Positions 9,292-18,686 of a stretch of 64,000 nt of DNA are shown here, in pieces (positions within the stretch are counted from its first letter, which is position 1; every line of letters begins with the position of its first letter). A program made the translations under genes and the position numbers. The notes under the pieces are model-generated. The model searched no databases and was not told where the DNA came from. It worked only from the letters and a program-made list of their open reading frames with translations. Source of the DNA: Beutenbergia cavernae DSM 12333 (GTDB lineage Bacteria; Actinomycetota; Actinomycetes; Actinomycetales; Beutenbergiaceae); contig NC_012669.1 in NCBI RefSeq assembly GCF_000023105.1, positions 2,419,025 through 2,483,024 of the forward strand, given 5' to 3'.

Positions 9292-9323
9292 GCTCTCAGC
9301 ACCGATCCGGACACGGTTCGCGG

Positions 9324-10289
9324 CTACAGCGCAACGCGACGGCCTCGGGCCACCTGCTGCGCCATCGCGTGACGGATGCGGGCGACGATCCGCGCCGGGT
9401 CACCGAGCTGCTCCCACGTGACGTGCACGAGGCGCCACTCGTGCTCGTCGAGGGCATCGTTGCGTCGCTTCTCGGCGAGGAGCCGGGCTTGCACCTCCGC
9501 AGGCTTCCGGCCGTACTTCCCGTCGCCGTCGAACTCGACCGCGACGCGCAGGTCCGGCCAGGCGATGTCGAGCCACAGCAGACCCAGAGCGGTCCGCACC
9601 GGGTGCGAGAGATCGGGTCTCGGCAGCCCTGCCTCGTGGGCGATGAGGCGCACGAGCGTCTCCCCGGGAGAACCGGAGCGAGCATCCATCAGCCGAAGCA
9701 CGCGTTCCGCACGGAGGATGCCCCGAGCACCCCTCATCGACGCCGCGCGGTCCCTGACTTCCTCCGCGCTCGTCCCGATCCGTAGGCCCGAGTCAGCGAT
9801 CACGAGAGCGGATGCGATCGGGAGCGTGCGCGCACAGTCGATGATCGTCCGCGGGAGGGCTGTCACCGGCACGCCGGCGATCTCCGCTCGATCGCTCGCG
9901 GGCAGTCGGCCGACGTGGCGCATCACGGGGTCACCCGGACGCCGACTCACGCCAGGACGTGTGCCCTGCACGAGGTGAACCTCCTCGGCGAGCCGCCACG
10001 TCCAGCATCCCCAGAGCAGGGCAGCGCTCGTGTGGCTGAACCAGTGCGGCGTGCGCAGCCGGGCCTCGAGCGCGGCAACCTGCGCCAGGATGCGCTGTTC
10101 GCGTTCGGTCCCGAGGGCGCCGGGCTCGTCGGTGCCGTGCCCGGTGACGCGGTAGCAGCCACGCCGAACGCTCTGGAGCTCGCCGCGGCGGAGACGGTGC
10201 TCGATCTCGCGCCTGTCATCGACGGAGTACCAGACGAGAGAGGGCGGGACCCGCGGCTCGACCGAGGCGCCCGGGATGAGTTCAGCCAT
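9324..10289 (-). CDS. DUF559/Vsr-like endonuclease-fold protein with N-terminal AbiEi-like winged helix
   Basis: 321-aa protein of a type common and variable in number in actinobacterial genomes. The N-terminal about 80 residues (HRLRRGELQSVRRGCYRV) resemble the winged helix of AbiEi-type antitoxins. The C-terminal half holds a Vsr/DUF559-like nuclease core: LWLDIAWPDLRVAVEFDGDG with the acidic D-x(n)-E-x-D cluster near residues 240-256, then a KRRND segment. The biological role is unknown; a DNA-cleaving activity is inference. ATG at 10289 has an AGGA eight bases upstream. It is bracketed by two copies of a palindromic repeat and has an inverted repeat 40 bp upstream of its start. Confidence 0.75.
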   Translation of the reverse strand: MAELIPGASVEPRVPPSLVWYSVDDRREIEHRLRRGELQSVRRGCYRVTGHGTDEPGALGTEREQRILAQVAALEARLRTPHWFSHTSAALLWGCWTWRLAEEVHLVQGTRPGVSRRPGDPVMRHVGRLPASDRAEIAGVPVTALPRTIIDCARTLPIASALVIADSGLRIGTSAEEVRDRAASMRGARGILRAERVLRLMDARSGSPGETLVRLIAHEAGLPRPDLSHPVRTALGLLWLDIAWPDLRVAVEFDGDGKYGRKPAEVQARLLAEKRRNDALDEHEWRLVHVTWEQLGDPARIVARIRHAMAQQVARGRRVAL

Positions 10290-10329
10290 TCCCGGATCCT
10301 GCCCGTCGTTTCAGCCGGCCCGGGTTCGT

Positions 10330-10366
10330 CCTGTGGACGACGACGGTGCCGAGCGCCGTCCACAGG
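10330..10366. promoter_or_regulatory. Inverted repeat upstream of the DUF559 gene
   Basis: Perfect 10-bp inverted repeat CCTGTGGACG / CGTCCACAGG with a 17-nt spacer, starting 40 bp upstream of the DUF559 start codon. The position and symmetry fit an operator, possibly for autoregulation by the N-terminal winged helix, but no binding evidence exists. It could equally be a transcript hairpin in the 5' leader. Confidence 0.4.
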
Positions 10367-10433
10367 CGTGGGTGGCGCATCGATGACGCGCGTTCTGCTC
10401 CGGCGCCCGACCCGCTCCGGCGCGTTCCGCTCC

Positions 10434-10496
10434 AGTGCGGGGTGAGGGTCCGAGTGCGGTGCGTGCCGCTCCGCACTCGCGCGCTCACCCCGCACT
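10434..10496. repeat. Palindromic repeat element, copy B
   Basis: A 63-bp palindrome between the DUF559 start and the xerD stop. Outer arms at 10434-10446 and 10484-10496 are perfectly complementary over 13 bp (AGTGCGGGGTGAG and its complement); the core at 10448-10479 is identical over 32 nt to copy A at 9242-9273. A further partial unit (CGCACTCGCGCGCTCA) continues to about 10506. The rest of the 275-bp gap holds only the inverted repeat at 10330-10366 and no ORF I would support. Confidence 0.75.
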
Positions 10497-10564
10497 CGCG
10501 CGCTCACGACGCTCGCGGGCGCACCACCCGCACCCGGCGGAGGGACCCGCAGCGGGATCGCGCG

Positions 10565-11500
10565 TCAGCCGCGCGCCCGCGGGTGCGCCGCCGCGTACAC
10601 CTCACGCAGCGTCTGCGCGGTGACGAGCGTGTACAGCTGCGTCGTCGTCACCGACGCATGGCCCAGCAGCTCCTGCACCACGCGCACGTCCGCGCCGCCC
10701 GCGAGCAGGTGCGTCGCGTAGGAGTGGCGCAGCGTGTGCGGCGAGACGTGCTCCTCCAGGTCCGCCCGCCGGGCCGCCGACTGCAGGATCGCCCACGCGC
10801 TCTGCCGGCTCAGCGGCCGCCCCCGCATGCCGAGGAACAGCGCCGGCGTGCCGGTCCCCGCCTGAGCCAGCACCGGCCGGGCGCGCACCAGGTAGGCGTC
10901 GACGGCGTCGCGCGCGAACCGCCCGAGCGGCACCACGCGCTCCCGGCGCCCCTTCCCGAACAAGCGGACGGAACCGGCGTCGTCGTCGAGATCGATGTCG
11001 TCGACGGCGAGCGACGTCGCCTCCGTGATCCGCGCCCCCGTGCCGTACAGCAGCTCCAGCAGCGCACGGTCGCGCAGCGGGCCGGGTCCGTCGCCGGCCG
11101 ACGCCGCCACGAGCAGCCGCTCGACATCCTCCACGGCGATCGCCTTCGGCAGGCGCTTCGTGGTCGACGGCGGCCGCACGTCGACCGCCGGGTCGCTCGG
11201 CGCGATGCCCTCGAGCATGGCGAACCGGTGCCAGCCCCGGACCGCCACCACGGCGCGTGACGCCGACGACGCCGACAAGGCGCTCCCGCCGTCGCTCCCC
11301 GTCCGGAGCGCCTCGACGTACGCGTCGACGTCGGCGGGCCGGACGTCGGACAACCGGGCACGACCGAGCGCCCCCAGGTACGCCGCATACCGCGACAGGT
11401 CACGCCGGTACGCGGCCAGCGTGTGCGGGCTCAGACCCCGTTCGACGCCGAGGTGCGCGAGGTAGTCCTCGAGGTCGCGCGCGGGCCCGACGGCGTCCAT
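10565..11500 (-). CDS. xerD: Tyrosine recombinase XerD
   Basis: 311-aa site-specific recombinase resolving chromosome dimers at dif with XerC. The N-terminal SAM-like core-binding domain covers residues 1-100. The catalytic set is complete: Arg157 (GTGARITE), Lys183 (FGKG), His255 and Arg258 (HTLRHSYATHLL), His281 (LGHASVTTT) and nucleophile Tyr290. Length and domain order match chromosomal XerD rather than a phage or transposon integrase. ATG at 11500 lies 4 bp from the ctaB stop. XerD normally neighbours parA-scpA in Actinobacteria; here TerC and the DUF559 cassette lie between them. Confidence 0.92.
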   Translation of the reverse strand: MDAVGPARDLEDYLAHLGVERGLSPHTLAAYRRDLSRYAAYLGALGRARLSDVRPADVDAYVEALRTGSDGGSALSASSASRAVVAVRGWHRFAMLEGIAPSDPAVDVRPPSTTKRLPKAIAVEDVERLLVAASAGDGPGPLRDRALLELLYGTGARITEATSLAVDDIDLDDDAGSVRLFGKGRRERVVPLGRFARDAVDAYLVRARPVLAQAGTGTPALFLGMRGRPLSRQSAWAILQSAARRADLEEHVSPHTLRHSYATHLLAGGADVRVVQELLGHASVTTTQLYTLVTAQTLREVYAAAHPRARG

Positions 11501-11504
11501 GCGC

Positions 11505-12488
11505 TCAGAACGGCAGGAACGGATCGACCGCGATCGCCACGAACACCAGCGTGAGGTACGTGATCGAGGCGTGGAACACCTTCATCGCGTGAAGCTTCCC
11601 GGGCGCGCGCCCGACGGCACGCCGGTACAGCCCGATGCACGCCCACATGAACCACGCACCGGCGGCCACCGCCGTCGCCGTGTACAGCCAGCCCATCCCG
11701 GCCACCGGGATCAGCACCAGCGTGCACGCCACCATCGCCACGCCGTACGCCACCATCTCGCGGGCGACCTTCGTGTCCGCCGCGACGACCGGGAGCATCG
11801 GCACGTTCGCGCTCGCGTAGTCGCGCTTGAACTTCATCGACAGCGGCCAGTAGTGCGGCGGCGTCCAGAAGAAGATCACCCCGAACAGCACGAGAGCGGC
11901 CCAGTCGAGGCCGCCGGTGACGGCGGACCAGCCGATGAGCACGGGCATGCACCCGGCGGAACCGCCCCACACGATGTTCTGGGACGTCCGACGCTTGAGG
12001 ATCAGCGTGTAGCCGACCACGTAGAGCAGGATCGCCGTGAGCGTCAGCGCCGCCGCGACGACGTTCACGAACACCGCGAACCAAGCGATCGCGACGACGC
12101 CGAGCACGAGGCCGAACACGAGCGCCTCGCGAGGCGTCACAGCACCCGTGACGAGCGGACGCTTCCGCGTCCGCGCCATCACCTGGTCGATGTCGCGGTC
12201 GATGTAGCAGTTGAGCGTGTTCGCGGAGCCGGCGGCGAACGCACCACCCACGAGGGTCGCGATCGCGAGCCACCAACCTGGCCAGCCGCCCGCCGCGAGG
12301 ATCATCGTGGGCAGCGTCGTGACGAGCAGCAGCTCGATGATCCGCGGCTTCGTCAACGCGACGTACGCGCCGACCTTCGCCCGCAACCGCCCACCGCGTG
12401 ACGACGGGACCGGCGGACGCAGCGATGCCGACGCCGTCTCGCCCGATCCTGCGGCCCCCGGAGTCGTCGCGGGTTCGGCGGTGCGCAC
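11505..12488 (-). CDS. ctaB: Protoheme IX farnesyltransferase (heme O synthase)
   Basis: 327-aa UbiA-superfamily prenyltransferase that adds a farnesyl group to heme B, making heme O for cytochrome oxidase. Around eight or nine membrane helices follow a 40-residue polar N-terminus. Conserved [14 protein letters not shown], the Asp-rich [21 protein letters not shown] motif and the [20 protein letters not shown] segment are all present. Start is GTG at 12488 with GGAGCGAGGG upstream; the frame is open for another 600 nt, but that part derives from the repeat region and lacks family character. Divergent arrangement with tkt is typical of Actinobacteria. Confidence 0.92.
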   Translation of the reverse strand: MRTAEPATTPGAAGSGETASASLRPPVPSSRGGRLRAKVGAYVALTKPRIIELLLVTTLPTMILAAGGWPGWWLAIATLVGGAFAAGSANTLNCYIDRDIDQVMARTRKRPLVTGAVTPREALVFGLVLGVVAIAWFAVFVNVVAAALTLTAILLYVVGYTLILKRRTSQNIVWGGSAGCMPVLIGWSAVTGGLDWAALVLFGVIFFWTPPHYWPLSMKFKRDYASANVPMLPVVAADTKVAREMVAYGVAMVACTLVLIPVAGMGWLYTATAVAAGAWFMWACIGLYRRAVGRAPGKLHAMKVFHASITYLTLVFVAIAVDPFLPF

Positions 12489-12561
12489 TCGTGCCCTCGC
12501 TCCCCATCCCCGCAGCGCGGGATCGTGGTGCCGCGCGCCCAGAGGCCGGTGCGGCCGTTCA

Positions 12562-12668
12562 TCGGTCGCGATCCTCCTGCGCTCGCTAGCGCTCGCTGTC
12601 GGAGTCTCGCACTGCATTCTCGGTCGCGATCCTCCTGCGCTCGCTAGCGCTCGCTGTCGGAGTCTCGC
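12562..12668 (-). repeat. Dispersed AGGAGG repeat, two direct copies
   Basis: Two identical 49-bp units at 12562-12610 and 12620-12668, separated by 9 bp, in the 364-bp ctaB-tkt intergenic region. On the minus strand each reads GCGAGACTCCGACAGCGAGC, a CTAG-centred 8-bp palindrome, then CGAGCGCAGGAGGATCGCG and on. The 24-nt core (12562-12585 and 12620-12643) recurs exactly at 34.65 kb, 34.71 kb and 59.45 kb. The rest of this gap (12489-12561 and 12669-12852) shows no ORF with family character; a GAGAGAGG stretch precedes tkt. The ctaB and tkt promoters must lie here but I cannot place them. Confidence 0.85.
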
Positions 12669-12852
12669 TCGGATCCGTCTCATCCTATGGCAGCCGCCCG
12701 CGTTCCGGACGCCGCGCGCGAGGCCCCGGCCACCGGCAGTACTGTCGTGTGGAACACAGCGAGCGCCCGGTGCGAAGCCCCGGTGCGCCGCCACCAGACG
12801 CTTGGATGCGTGCGGCGCAGCGCCCACGCGAGAGTGACGAGAGAGGTCGGAC

Positions 12853-15018
12853 GTGAACGCACCTGCCCCCACGGCACAACAGGTCGGTTGGGACTCGGTG
12901 GACGTCGAGGCGGTGAACACGGTCCGCACCCTCGCGGCCGACGCCGTCGAGAAGGTCGGGAACGGCCACCCCGGGACCGCGATCAGCCTGGCCCCGCTCG
13001 CGTACCTCCTGTACCAGAACACCATGCAGGTCGACCCGGCCGACCCGCACTGGCTGGGTCGCGACCGGTTCGTCCTCTCCGCCGGGCACTCCAGCCTGAC
13101 GCAGTACATCCAGCTCTACCTGGGCGGGTTCGGGCTCGAGCTCGAGGACCTCCAGTCGCTGCGGACGTGGGGCTCGAAGACGCCGGGGCACCCGGAGTAC
13201 CGGCACACCGAGGGCGTGGAGATCACCACCGGACCGCTCGGTCAGGGCCTCGCGAGCGCCGTCGGGATGGCGATGGCCGCCCGCCGCGAGCGCACGCTCT
13301 TCGACCCGGACGCGCCGGACGGCACCAGCCCGTTCGACCACACCGTCTGGGTGATCGCGTCCGACGGCGACCTCCAGGAGGGCGTGACGAGCGAGGCCAG
13401 CTCGCTCGCCGGCACCCAGGAGCTCGGCAACCTCGTGGTCGTCTGGGACAACAACGAGATCTCGATCGAGGGGCACACGTCCATCGCGTTCACCGAGGAC
13501 GTCCTCGCACGGTACGAGGCGTACGGGTGGCACACCCAGCGCGTGGACTGGACGAACGGCGGGACGGAGTACCGCGAGGACGTCGACGCGCTCGCCGCGG
13601 CGCTCGCCGCCGCGAAGGCCGAGACGTCGCGCCCGTCGATCATCGACCTGCGCACGATCATCGCGTGGCCGGCGCCCACGAAGCAGAACACCGGCGGTGC
13701 CCACGGCTCCAAGCTGGGCACCGACGAGGTGCGAGGCCTCAAGGAGGCCCTCGGCGTCGACCCCGACGCCTCGTTCGCCGTCTCCCCCGCCGTGCTCGAG
13801 CGCACCCGGTCGCTCGCCGACCGCGTCCGCACGGTGCGGGCCGAGTGGCAGGCCGGGTTCGACAGCTGGCGCGCGGCCCAGCCCGACCGCGCCGCGCTGC
13901 TCGACCGGCTCCTCGCGCACGAGCTGCCGGACGGCTGGACCGACGCGCTCCCCACCTGGGGCACCGAGAAGGACGTGGCGACGCGCTCGGCGTCCGGCGA
14001 GGTGCTGACGGCGCTCGCCGACGTGCTCCCGGAGCTCTGGGGCGGCAGCGCCGACCTCGCCGGCTCGAACAACACCACGATGAAGGGCGCGCAGTCGTTC
14101 ATCCCGGCGGAGCACGCCACCAAGGAGTTCCCGGGCGACATCGACGGGCGCACGCTGCATTTCGGCATCCGCGAGCACGCGATGGGGGCGATCCTGTCCG
14201 GCATCGCCCTGCACGGACCCACGCGCCCCTACGGCGGCACGTTCCTCACGTTCAGCGACTACATGCGCGGCGCCGTCCGGCTCGCCTCGCTCATGGGCGT
14301 CCCGGCGACGTACGTGTGGACGCACGACTCGATCGGGCTCGGCGAGGACGGTCCGACGCACCAGCCGATCGAGCACCTCGCGGCTCTGCGCGCCATCCCC
14401 GGCCTCACGATCGTGCGGCCCGCGGACGCCAACGAGACGGCCGTGGCCTGGCGGGAGATCCTGTCCCGCCGTGAGCCGACCGGCCTCGTCCTCACGCGGC
14501 AGAACGTGCCGGTCTTCCCGCGCGGTAGGGACGGGTTCGCGGCGGCCGACGGCGTCGCGCGCGGCGCCTACGTGCTGGTGGAGGCATCACGCCCGACGCC
14601 GGACGTCGTCCTCGTCGCCACTGGCTCCGAGGTGCAGCTCGCCGTCGCCGCCCGCGAGACGCTCGAGGCCGACGGCGTGGCGACGCGGGTCGTGTCCGCC
14701 CCAAGCCTCGAGTGGTTCGCCCAGCAGGACGCCGACTACCGCGAGCAGGTGCTGCCCGCCGCTGTCCGCGCCCGCGTCAGCGTCGAGGCGGGAGTCGCCC
14801 TGAGCTGGCACGCGATCGTCGGCGACGCCGGGCGCTCCGTCTCGATCGAGCACTACGGCGCCTCGGCCGACCACGTCACGCTGTTCCGCGAGTTCGGCTT
14901 CACCCCGGAGGCTGTCGTCTCCGCGGCGCGCGAGTCCCTCGCCGCCGCGAACGGCGACCCGGCTCCGGCAGGCCGCGTCGCGGCCGGAGCGAGCGCGACG
15001 GGCGACCAGGTGGTCTGA
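12853..15018 (+). CDS. tkt: Transketolase
   Basis: 721-aa thiamine-diphosphate enzyme of the non-oxidative pentose phosphate pathway, moving two-carbon units between ketose and aldose phosphates. The GHPG motif near the N-terminus, the ThDP motif ([14 protein letters not shown] to WDNNEIS), the [13 protein letters not shown] start of the pyrimidine domain, the [11 protein letters not shown] catalytic-glutamate segment and a C-terminal transketolase domain are all present. GTG at 12853 has AGAGAGGT upstream. It opens the tkt-tal-zwf-opcA-pgl operon on the plus strand. Confidence 0.97.
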   Translation: MNAPAPTAQQVGWDSVDVEAVNTVRTLAADAVEKVGNGHPGTAISLAPLAYLLYQNTMQVDPADPHWLGRDRFVLSAGHSSLTQYIQLYLGGFGLELEDLQSLRTWGSKTPGHPEYRHTEGVEITTGPLGQGLASAVGMAMAARRERTLFDPDAPDGTSPFDHTVWVIASDGDLQEGVTSEASSLAGTQELGNLVVVWDNNEISIEGHTSIAFTEDVLARYEAYGWHTQRVDWTNGGTEYREDVDALAAALAAAKAETSRPSIIDLRTIIAWPAPTKQNTGGAHGSKLGTDEVRGLKEALGVDPDASFAVSPAVLERTRSLADRVRTVRAEWQAGFDSWRAAQPDRAALLDRLLAHELPDGWTDALPTWGTEKDVATRSASGEVLTALADVLPELWGGSADLAGSNNTTMKGAQSFIPAEHATKEFPGDIDGRTLHFGIREHAMGAILSGIALHGPTRPYGGTFLTFSDYMRGAVRLASLMGVPATYVWTHDSIGLGEDGPTHQPIEHLAALRAIPGLTIVRPADANETAVAWREILSRREPTGLVLTRQNVPVFPRGRDGFAAADGVARGAYVLVEASRPTPDVVLVATGSEVQLAVAARETLEADGVATRVVSAPSLEWFAQQDADYREQVLPAAVRARVSVEAGVALSWHAIVGDAGRSVSIEHYGASADHVTLFREFGFTPEAVVSAARESLAAANGDPAPAGRVAAGASATGDQVV

Positions 15019-15067
15019 GGCCACGCCCCAGGCATGATCCGGGACCTTCCAGACGACGGAGGATCAG

Positions 15068-16219
15068 ATGCAGTCGAACGACCGACTCGAGCGGATCAGC
15101 GCCTCGGGCGTCTCGATCTGGCTCGACGACCTCTCCCGGGACCGGCTCGACACCGGTGAGCTCGCGGAGCTCGTGAGCACGAGCCACGTCGTGGGGGTGA
15201 CGACGAACCCGACGATCTTCGCCGCAGCGCTGCAGGACGGCGACGCGTACGCCGACCAGGTCGGCGACCTCGCCGCCCGCGGGATCGGCGCGGAGGAGGC
15301 GGCGATCGCGCTCACGAGCGACGACGTGCGCTCGGCCACGGCCGTGCTCGCCCCCCTCTACACCGCGTCCGGGTTCCAGGACGGGCGCGTGTCGATCGAG
15401 GTCGACCCACGTCTGGCCCGCGACACGGAGGAGACGATCGCCCAGGCTCGGCGGCTGTGGGCCCTCGTCGACCGCCCGAACGTGTACGTGAAGATCCCGG
15501 CCACCGAGCAGGGCCTCCCCGCGATCACTGCGGCCATCTCCGAGGGGATCAGCGTCAACGTGACGCTGATCTTCTCGCTCGACCGCTACCGCGCCGTCGC
15601 GCAGGCCTACCTCGACGGTCTCGAGAAGGCGCAGCTCGCCGGGCTCGACCTGTCTCGGATCGCCTCGGTGGCCTCGGTGTTCCTGTCGAGGATCGACGCC
15701 AAGATCGACCCGGTGCTCGACGAGATCGGCGGGGACGAGGCCGCCACGCTCCGCGGCGGTGCCGCGATCGCCGGCGCGCGGCTCGCGTACGAGGCGTTCG
15801 AGGAGATCTTCTCGTCGCCGCGCTGGGCCGACCTCTCCTCGGCCGGGGCACGCGTGCAGCGTCCGCTCTGGGCGTCGACGGGGGTCAAGGACCCCTCCTA
15901 CCCGGACACCCGGTACGTCGACGAGCTGATCGCCCCGCACGTCGTCAACACGATGCCGGAGAAGACGCTGCAGGCGGTGGCGGATCACGCGCGGCTGCCC
16001 GACGGCGACGGCCCGGTCGACACCGTGCACGGGACGGCGGTCGCGGCGCGCGAGCACCTCGACGCCGTCGTCCGGCTCGGCGTGCCGTACGAGCGGTTGC
16101 TCACCGAGCTCGAGGAGGAAGGCGTCGAGAAGTTCGTCGCCAGCCAGAACGAGCTGCTCGGCACGGTGCAGAGCGAGCTCGACAAGGCCGCCTCTCGCAC
16201 CAACGGGGCCACGGCGTGA
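15068..16219 (+). CDS. tal: Transaldolase
   Basis: 383-aa class I aldolase-fold transaldolase transferring a dihydroxyacetone unit from sedoheptulose 7-phosphate to glyceraldehyde 3-phosphate. The Schiff-base lysine lies in NVYVKIPATEQG; the VTTNPTIFAAAL segment near residue 40 and the ASVASVFLSRIDAKID stretch are family signatures. The length matches the longer actinobacterial transaldolases. ATG at 15068 has GGAGGA seven bases upstream. The 49-bp gap to tkt holds no terminator, so co-transcription is likely; it overlaps zwf by 4 bp. Confidence 0.97.
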   Translation: MQSNDRLERISASGVSIWLDDLSRDRLDTGELAELVSTSHVVGVTTNPTIFAAALQDGDAYADQVGDLAARGIGAEEAAIALTSDDVRSATAVLAPLYTASGFQDGRVSIEVDPRLARDTEETIAQARRLWALVDRPNVYVKIPATEQGLPAITAAISEGISVNVTLIFSLDRYRAVAQAYLDGLEKAQLAGLDLSRIASVASVFLSRIDAKIDPVLDEIGGDEAATLRGGAAIAGARLAYEAFEEIFSSPRWADLSSAGARVQRPLWASTGVKDPSYPDTRYVDELIAPHVVNTMPEKTLQAVADHARLPDGDGPVDTVHGTAVAAREHLDAVVRLGVPYERLLTELEEEGVEKFVASQNELLGTVQSELDKAASRTNGATA

Positions 16220-17757
16220 GCCCCGCGAAGGTGTCCGCCGGTCAGAACCCGTTGCACAACCCGCTCGACCGCCGGCTCCCCCGCATCGCCGGCCCGTCGG
16301 GGCTCGTCATCTTCGGCGTCACCGGGGACCTGGCCCGCAAGAAGCTGCTCCCCGCCGTCTACGACCTCACGAACCGCGGCCTGCTCCCGCCGGGCTTCGG
16401 CCTCACGGGCTTCGCGCGCCGCGACTGGAACGCCGACCACTTCGCCCAGGTCACGAAGGAGGCGGTGCAGGCGCACGCCCGCACGCCGTTCCGGGAACGC
16501 GTCTGGAAGCAGCTGGAGGCCGGGATCCGGTTCGTCCCCGGCGAGTTCGACGACGACGCGGCGTTCGAGCGCCTCGCCGACACCGTGGCCGAGCTGGACC
16601 GGGAGCGGGGTACCGGCGGCAACCACGCCTTCTACCTGTCGGTGCCCCCGAGCTCGTTCCCGCTCGTGTGCCAGCAGCTCGCGGAGTCCGGCCTGTCCCA
16701 GTCGAAGCCGGGGGCGTGGCGGCGGGTCGTCATCGAGAAGCCGTTCGGGCACGACCTGGCCTCCGCGCGCGAGCTCAACGACGTCGTTTCCCAGGTGTTC
16801 CCGAGCGACTCGGTGTTCCGCATCGACCACTACCTCGGCAAGGAGACGGTCCAGAACCTCCTCGCCATGCGGTTCGCGAACCAGCTGTTCGAGCCGGTGT
16901 GGAATGCGAACTACGTCGACCACGTCCAGATCACGATGGCCGAGGACATCGGCATCGGCTCGCGCGCCGGGTACTACGACGGCATCGGAGCGGCCCGCGA
17001 CGTCATCCAGAACCACCTCCTCCAGCTGCTCGCCCTCACCGCGATGGAGGAGCCGGTCTCGTTCGACGCCGCCTCGCTGCGGGCCGAGAAGGAGAAGGTC
17101 CTCTCCGCCGTCGTCCGCCCCCGCGACCTCGGGCGGCACACCGCCCGCGGGCAGTACGCGGCGGGCTGGCAGGCGGGCGAGAAGGTCCTGGGGTACCACG
17201 ACGAGGACGGCATCCCGGCGTCCTCCACCACGGAGACCTACGCGGCGATCCGTCTCGACGTCGACACGCGCCGCTGGGCCGGAGTCCCGTTCTACCTCCG
17301 CGCCGGCAAGCGGCTCGGGCGCCGGGTGACGGAGATCGCCGTCGTGTTCAAGCGTGCGCCGCACCTCCCGTTCGCCCTGTCCGCGACGCAGGAGCTCGGG
17401 CAGAACGCGATAGTGATCCGCGTGCAGCCCGACGAGGGCGTGACGCTCCGGTTCGGCGCCAAGGTGCCGGGCACCGCGATGGAGGTGCGCGACGTCACGA
17501 TGGACTTCGGGTACGGGCACGCGTTCACGGAGTCCTCCCCCGAGGCGTACGAACGGCTCATCCTCGACGTGCTGCTCGGCGACCCGCCGCTGTTCCCCCA
17601 CCACCGCGAGGTCGAGCTCTCCTGGGAGATCCTCGACCCGATCATCGACTACTGGGAGCGCCACGGCCGTCCCGACGCGTACCGTCCGGGCACCTGGGGG
17701 CCGGAGAGCGCCGACGCCATGCTCGCCCGCGACGGACGGATCTGGAGGCGACCGTGA
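16216..17757 (+). CDS. zwf: Glucose-6-phosphate 1-dehydrogenase
   Basis: 513-aa first enzyme of the oxidative pentose phosphate pathway, oxidising glucose 6-phosphate with NADP+. The dinucleotide motif is FGVTGDLARKKLLPA, and the active-site RIDHYLGKETVQN segment, with the catalytic histidine nearby, is intact; YLRAGKRL is also conserved. GTG at 16216 overlaps the tal stop by 4 bp, and the stop overlaps opcA by 4 bp. No pgi lies between tal and zwf, where some actinobacterial relatives keep it. Confidence 0.97.
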   Translation: MSPAKVSAGQNPLHNPLDRRLPRIAGPSGLVIFGVTGDLARKKLLPAVYDLTNRGLLPPGFGLTGFARRDWNADHFAQVTKEAVQAHARTPFRERVWKQLEAGIRFVPGEFDDDAAFERLADTVAELDRERGTGGNHAFYLSVPPSSFPLVCQQLAESGLSQSKPGAWRRVVIEKPFGHDLASARELNDVVSQVFPSDSVFRIDHYLGKETVQNLLAMRFANQLFEPVWNANYVDHVQITMAEDIGIGSRAGYYDGIGAARDVIQNHLLQLLALTAMEEPVSFDAASLRAEKEKVLSAVVRPRDLGRHTARGQYAAGWQAGEKVLGYHDEDGIPASSTTETYAAIRLDVDTRRWAGVPFYLRAGKRLGRRVTEIAVVFKRAPHLPFALSATQELGQNAIVIRVQPDEGVTLRFGAKVPGTAMEVRDVTMDFGYGHAFTESSPEAYERLILDVLLGDPPLFPHHREVELSWEILDPIIDYWERHGRPDAYRPGTWGPESADAMLARDGRIWRRP

Positions 17758-18686
17758 TCATCCGGCTCGAGGAGACGACGACGTCGAAGGTCGCCGCCCG
17801 GCTCGTCGCGTTGCGGGAGGAGGGTGGTGCCGTCGCGCTCGGGCGCGTGCTCACGCTCATCGTCGTCGTCAACGGCGGGGACCTCGAGGAAGCCGTCGAC
17901 GCGGCGAACGACGCCAGCCGCGAGCACCCCTGCCGCGTGATCGTCATCGTGGCGGGCGCGGCCGGCGAGGCGGACGGCCTCGACGCGGAGATCCGCGTCG
18001 GCGGCGACGCCGGTGCGAGCGAGGTCATCGTGCTGCGGCCGCACGGCGCCGTCCGCGAGACTCTCGACACGCTCGTCATGCCGCTCCTGCTCCCGGACGC
18101 GCCGATCGTCACGTGGTGGACGCACGAGGTGCCCGTCTCCCCCGCCGAGTCCCCGCTCGGCGTGATGGCGCAGCGGCGTATCACCGACGTGCTGCAGTGC
18201 CCCGACCCCAGGGCGGAGCTGACGAGGCTGGCGGCGCACCACAGCCCCGGCGACACCGACCTCGCCTGGGCCCGCGCGACGCTCTGGCGGGGTCTCATCT
18301 CCGCGGCGCTCGACGAGCCGCCGTTCGAGACCGTGCGCTCCGTGACGATCACGGGGAACAGTGCGCATCCCTCGGTCACGATGCTCGCGGCCTGGCTCGG
18401 GCTCGCCCTGCGCACGGCCATCACCGTGGAGCACGAGGCGGACGCGGTCGCGCTCACCGGCGTCCGTCTGACGCGCGCCGGTGGCGACATCGCGATGGTG
18501 CGACCCGAGGGCTCGTCCGTCCTGCACATCACCCGCCCCGACGGGATCAAGCAGAAGGTCTCGTTGCCGCTGCGCACGCTGTCGGACTGCCTCGTCGAGG
18601 AGCTCCGGCGGCTCGACCCGGACGAGGTGTACGGGACGGTGCTGACGAAGGGACTGGCGCGCCTCGCGAAGGAGGAGAAGCGATGA
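17754..18686 (+). CDS. opcA: Glucose-6-phosphate dehydrogenase assembly protein OpcA
   Basis: 310-aa OpcA, needed for activity of the oligomeric glucose-6-phosphate dehydrogenase in cyanobacteria and Actinobacteria. The LTLIVVVNGGDLEEAVDAANDASREHPCRVIVIV segment, the LPLLLPDAPIVTWW stretch and the C-terminal DCLVEELRRLDPDEVY motif fit the family. The GTG start at 17754 lies inside the zwf stop (4-bp overlap), and the stop overlaps pgl, so zwf-opcA-pgl are probably translated in a coupled way. Confidence is high from sequence and gene order together. Confidence 0.95.
   Translation: MIIRLEETTTSKVAARLVALREEGGAVALGRVLTLIVVVNGGDLEEAVDAANDASREHPCRVIVIVAGAAGEADGLDAEIRVGGDAGASEVIVLRPHGAVRETLDTLVMPLLLPDAPIVTWWTHEVPVSPAESPLGVMAQRRITDVLQCPDPRAELTRLAAHHSPGDTDLAWARATLWRGLISAALDEPPFETVRSVTITGNSAHPSVTMLAAWLGLALRTAITVEHEADAVALTGVRLTRAGGDIAMVRPEGSSVLHITRPDGIKQKVSLPLRTLSDCLVEELRRLDPDEVYGTVLTKGLARLAKEEKR

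Noticed and set aside
7212-9314. 700-codon minus-strand frame across TerC and parA
   Set aside because: Antisense to terC and out of frame with parA; composition is that of a shadow frame.
12353-12562. 69-codon minus-strand ORF ([11 protein letters not shown]) starting 10 nt after the AGGAGG of the repeat
   Set aside because: It overlaps ctaB in another frame and is rich in Arg like other shadow frames; the good Shine-Dalgarno spacing is provided by the repeat. It could be a leader ORF, but nothing else supports it.
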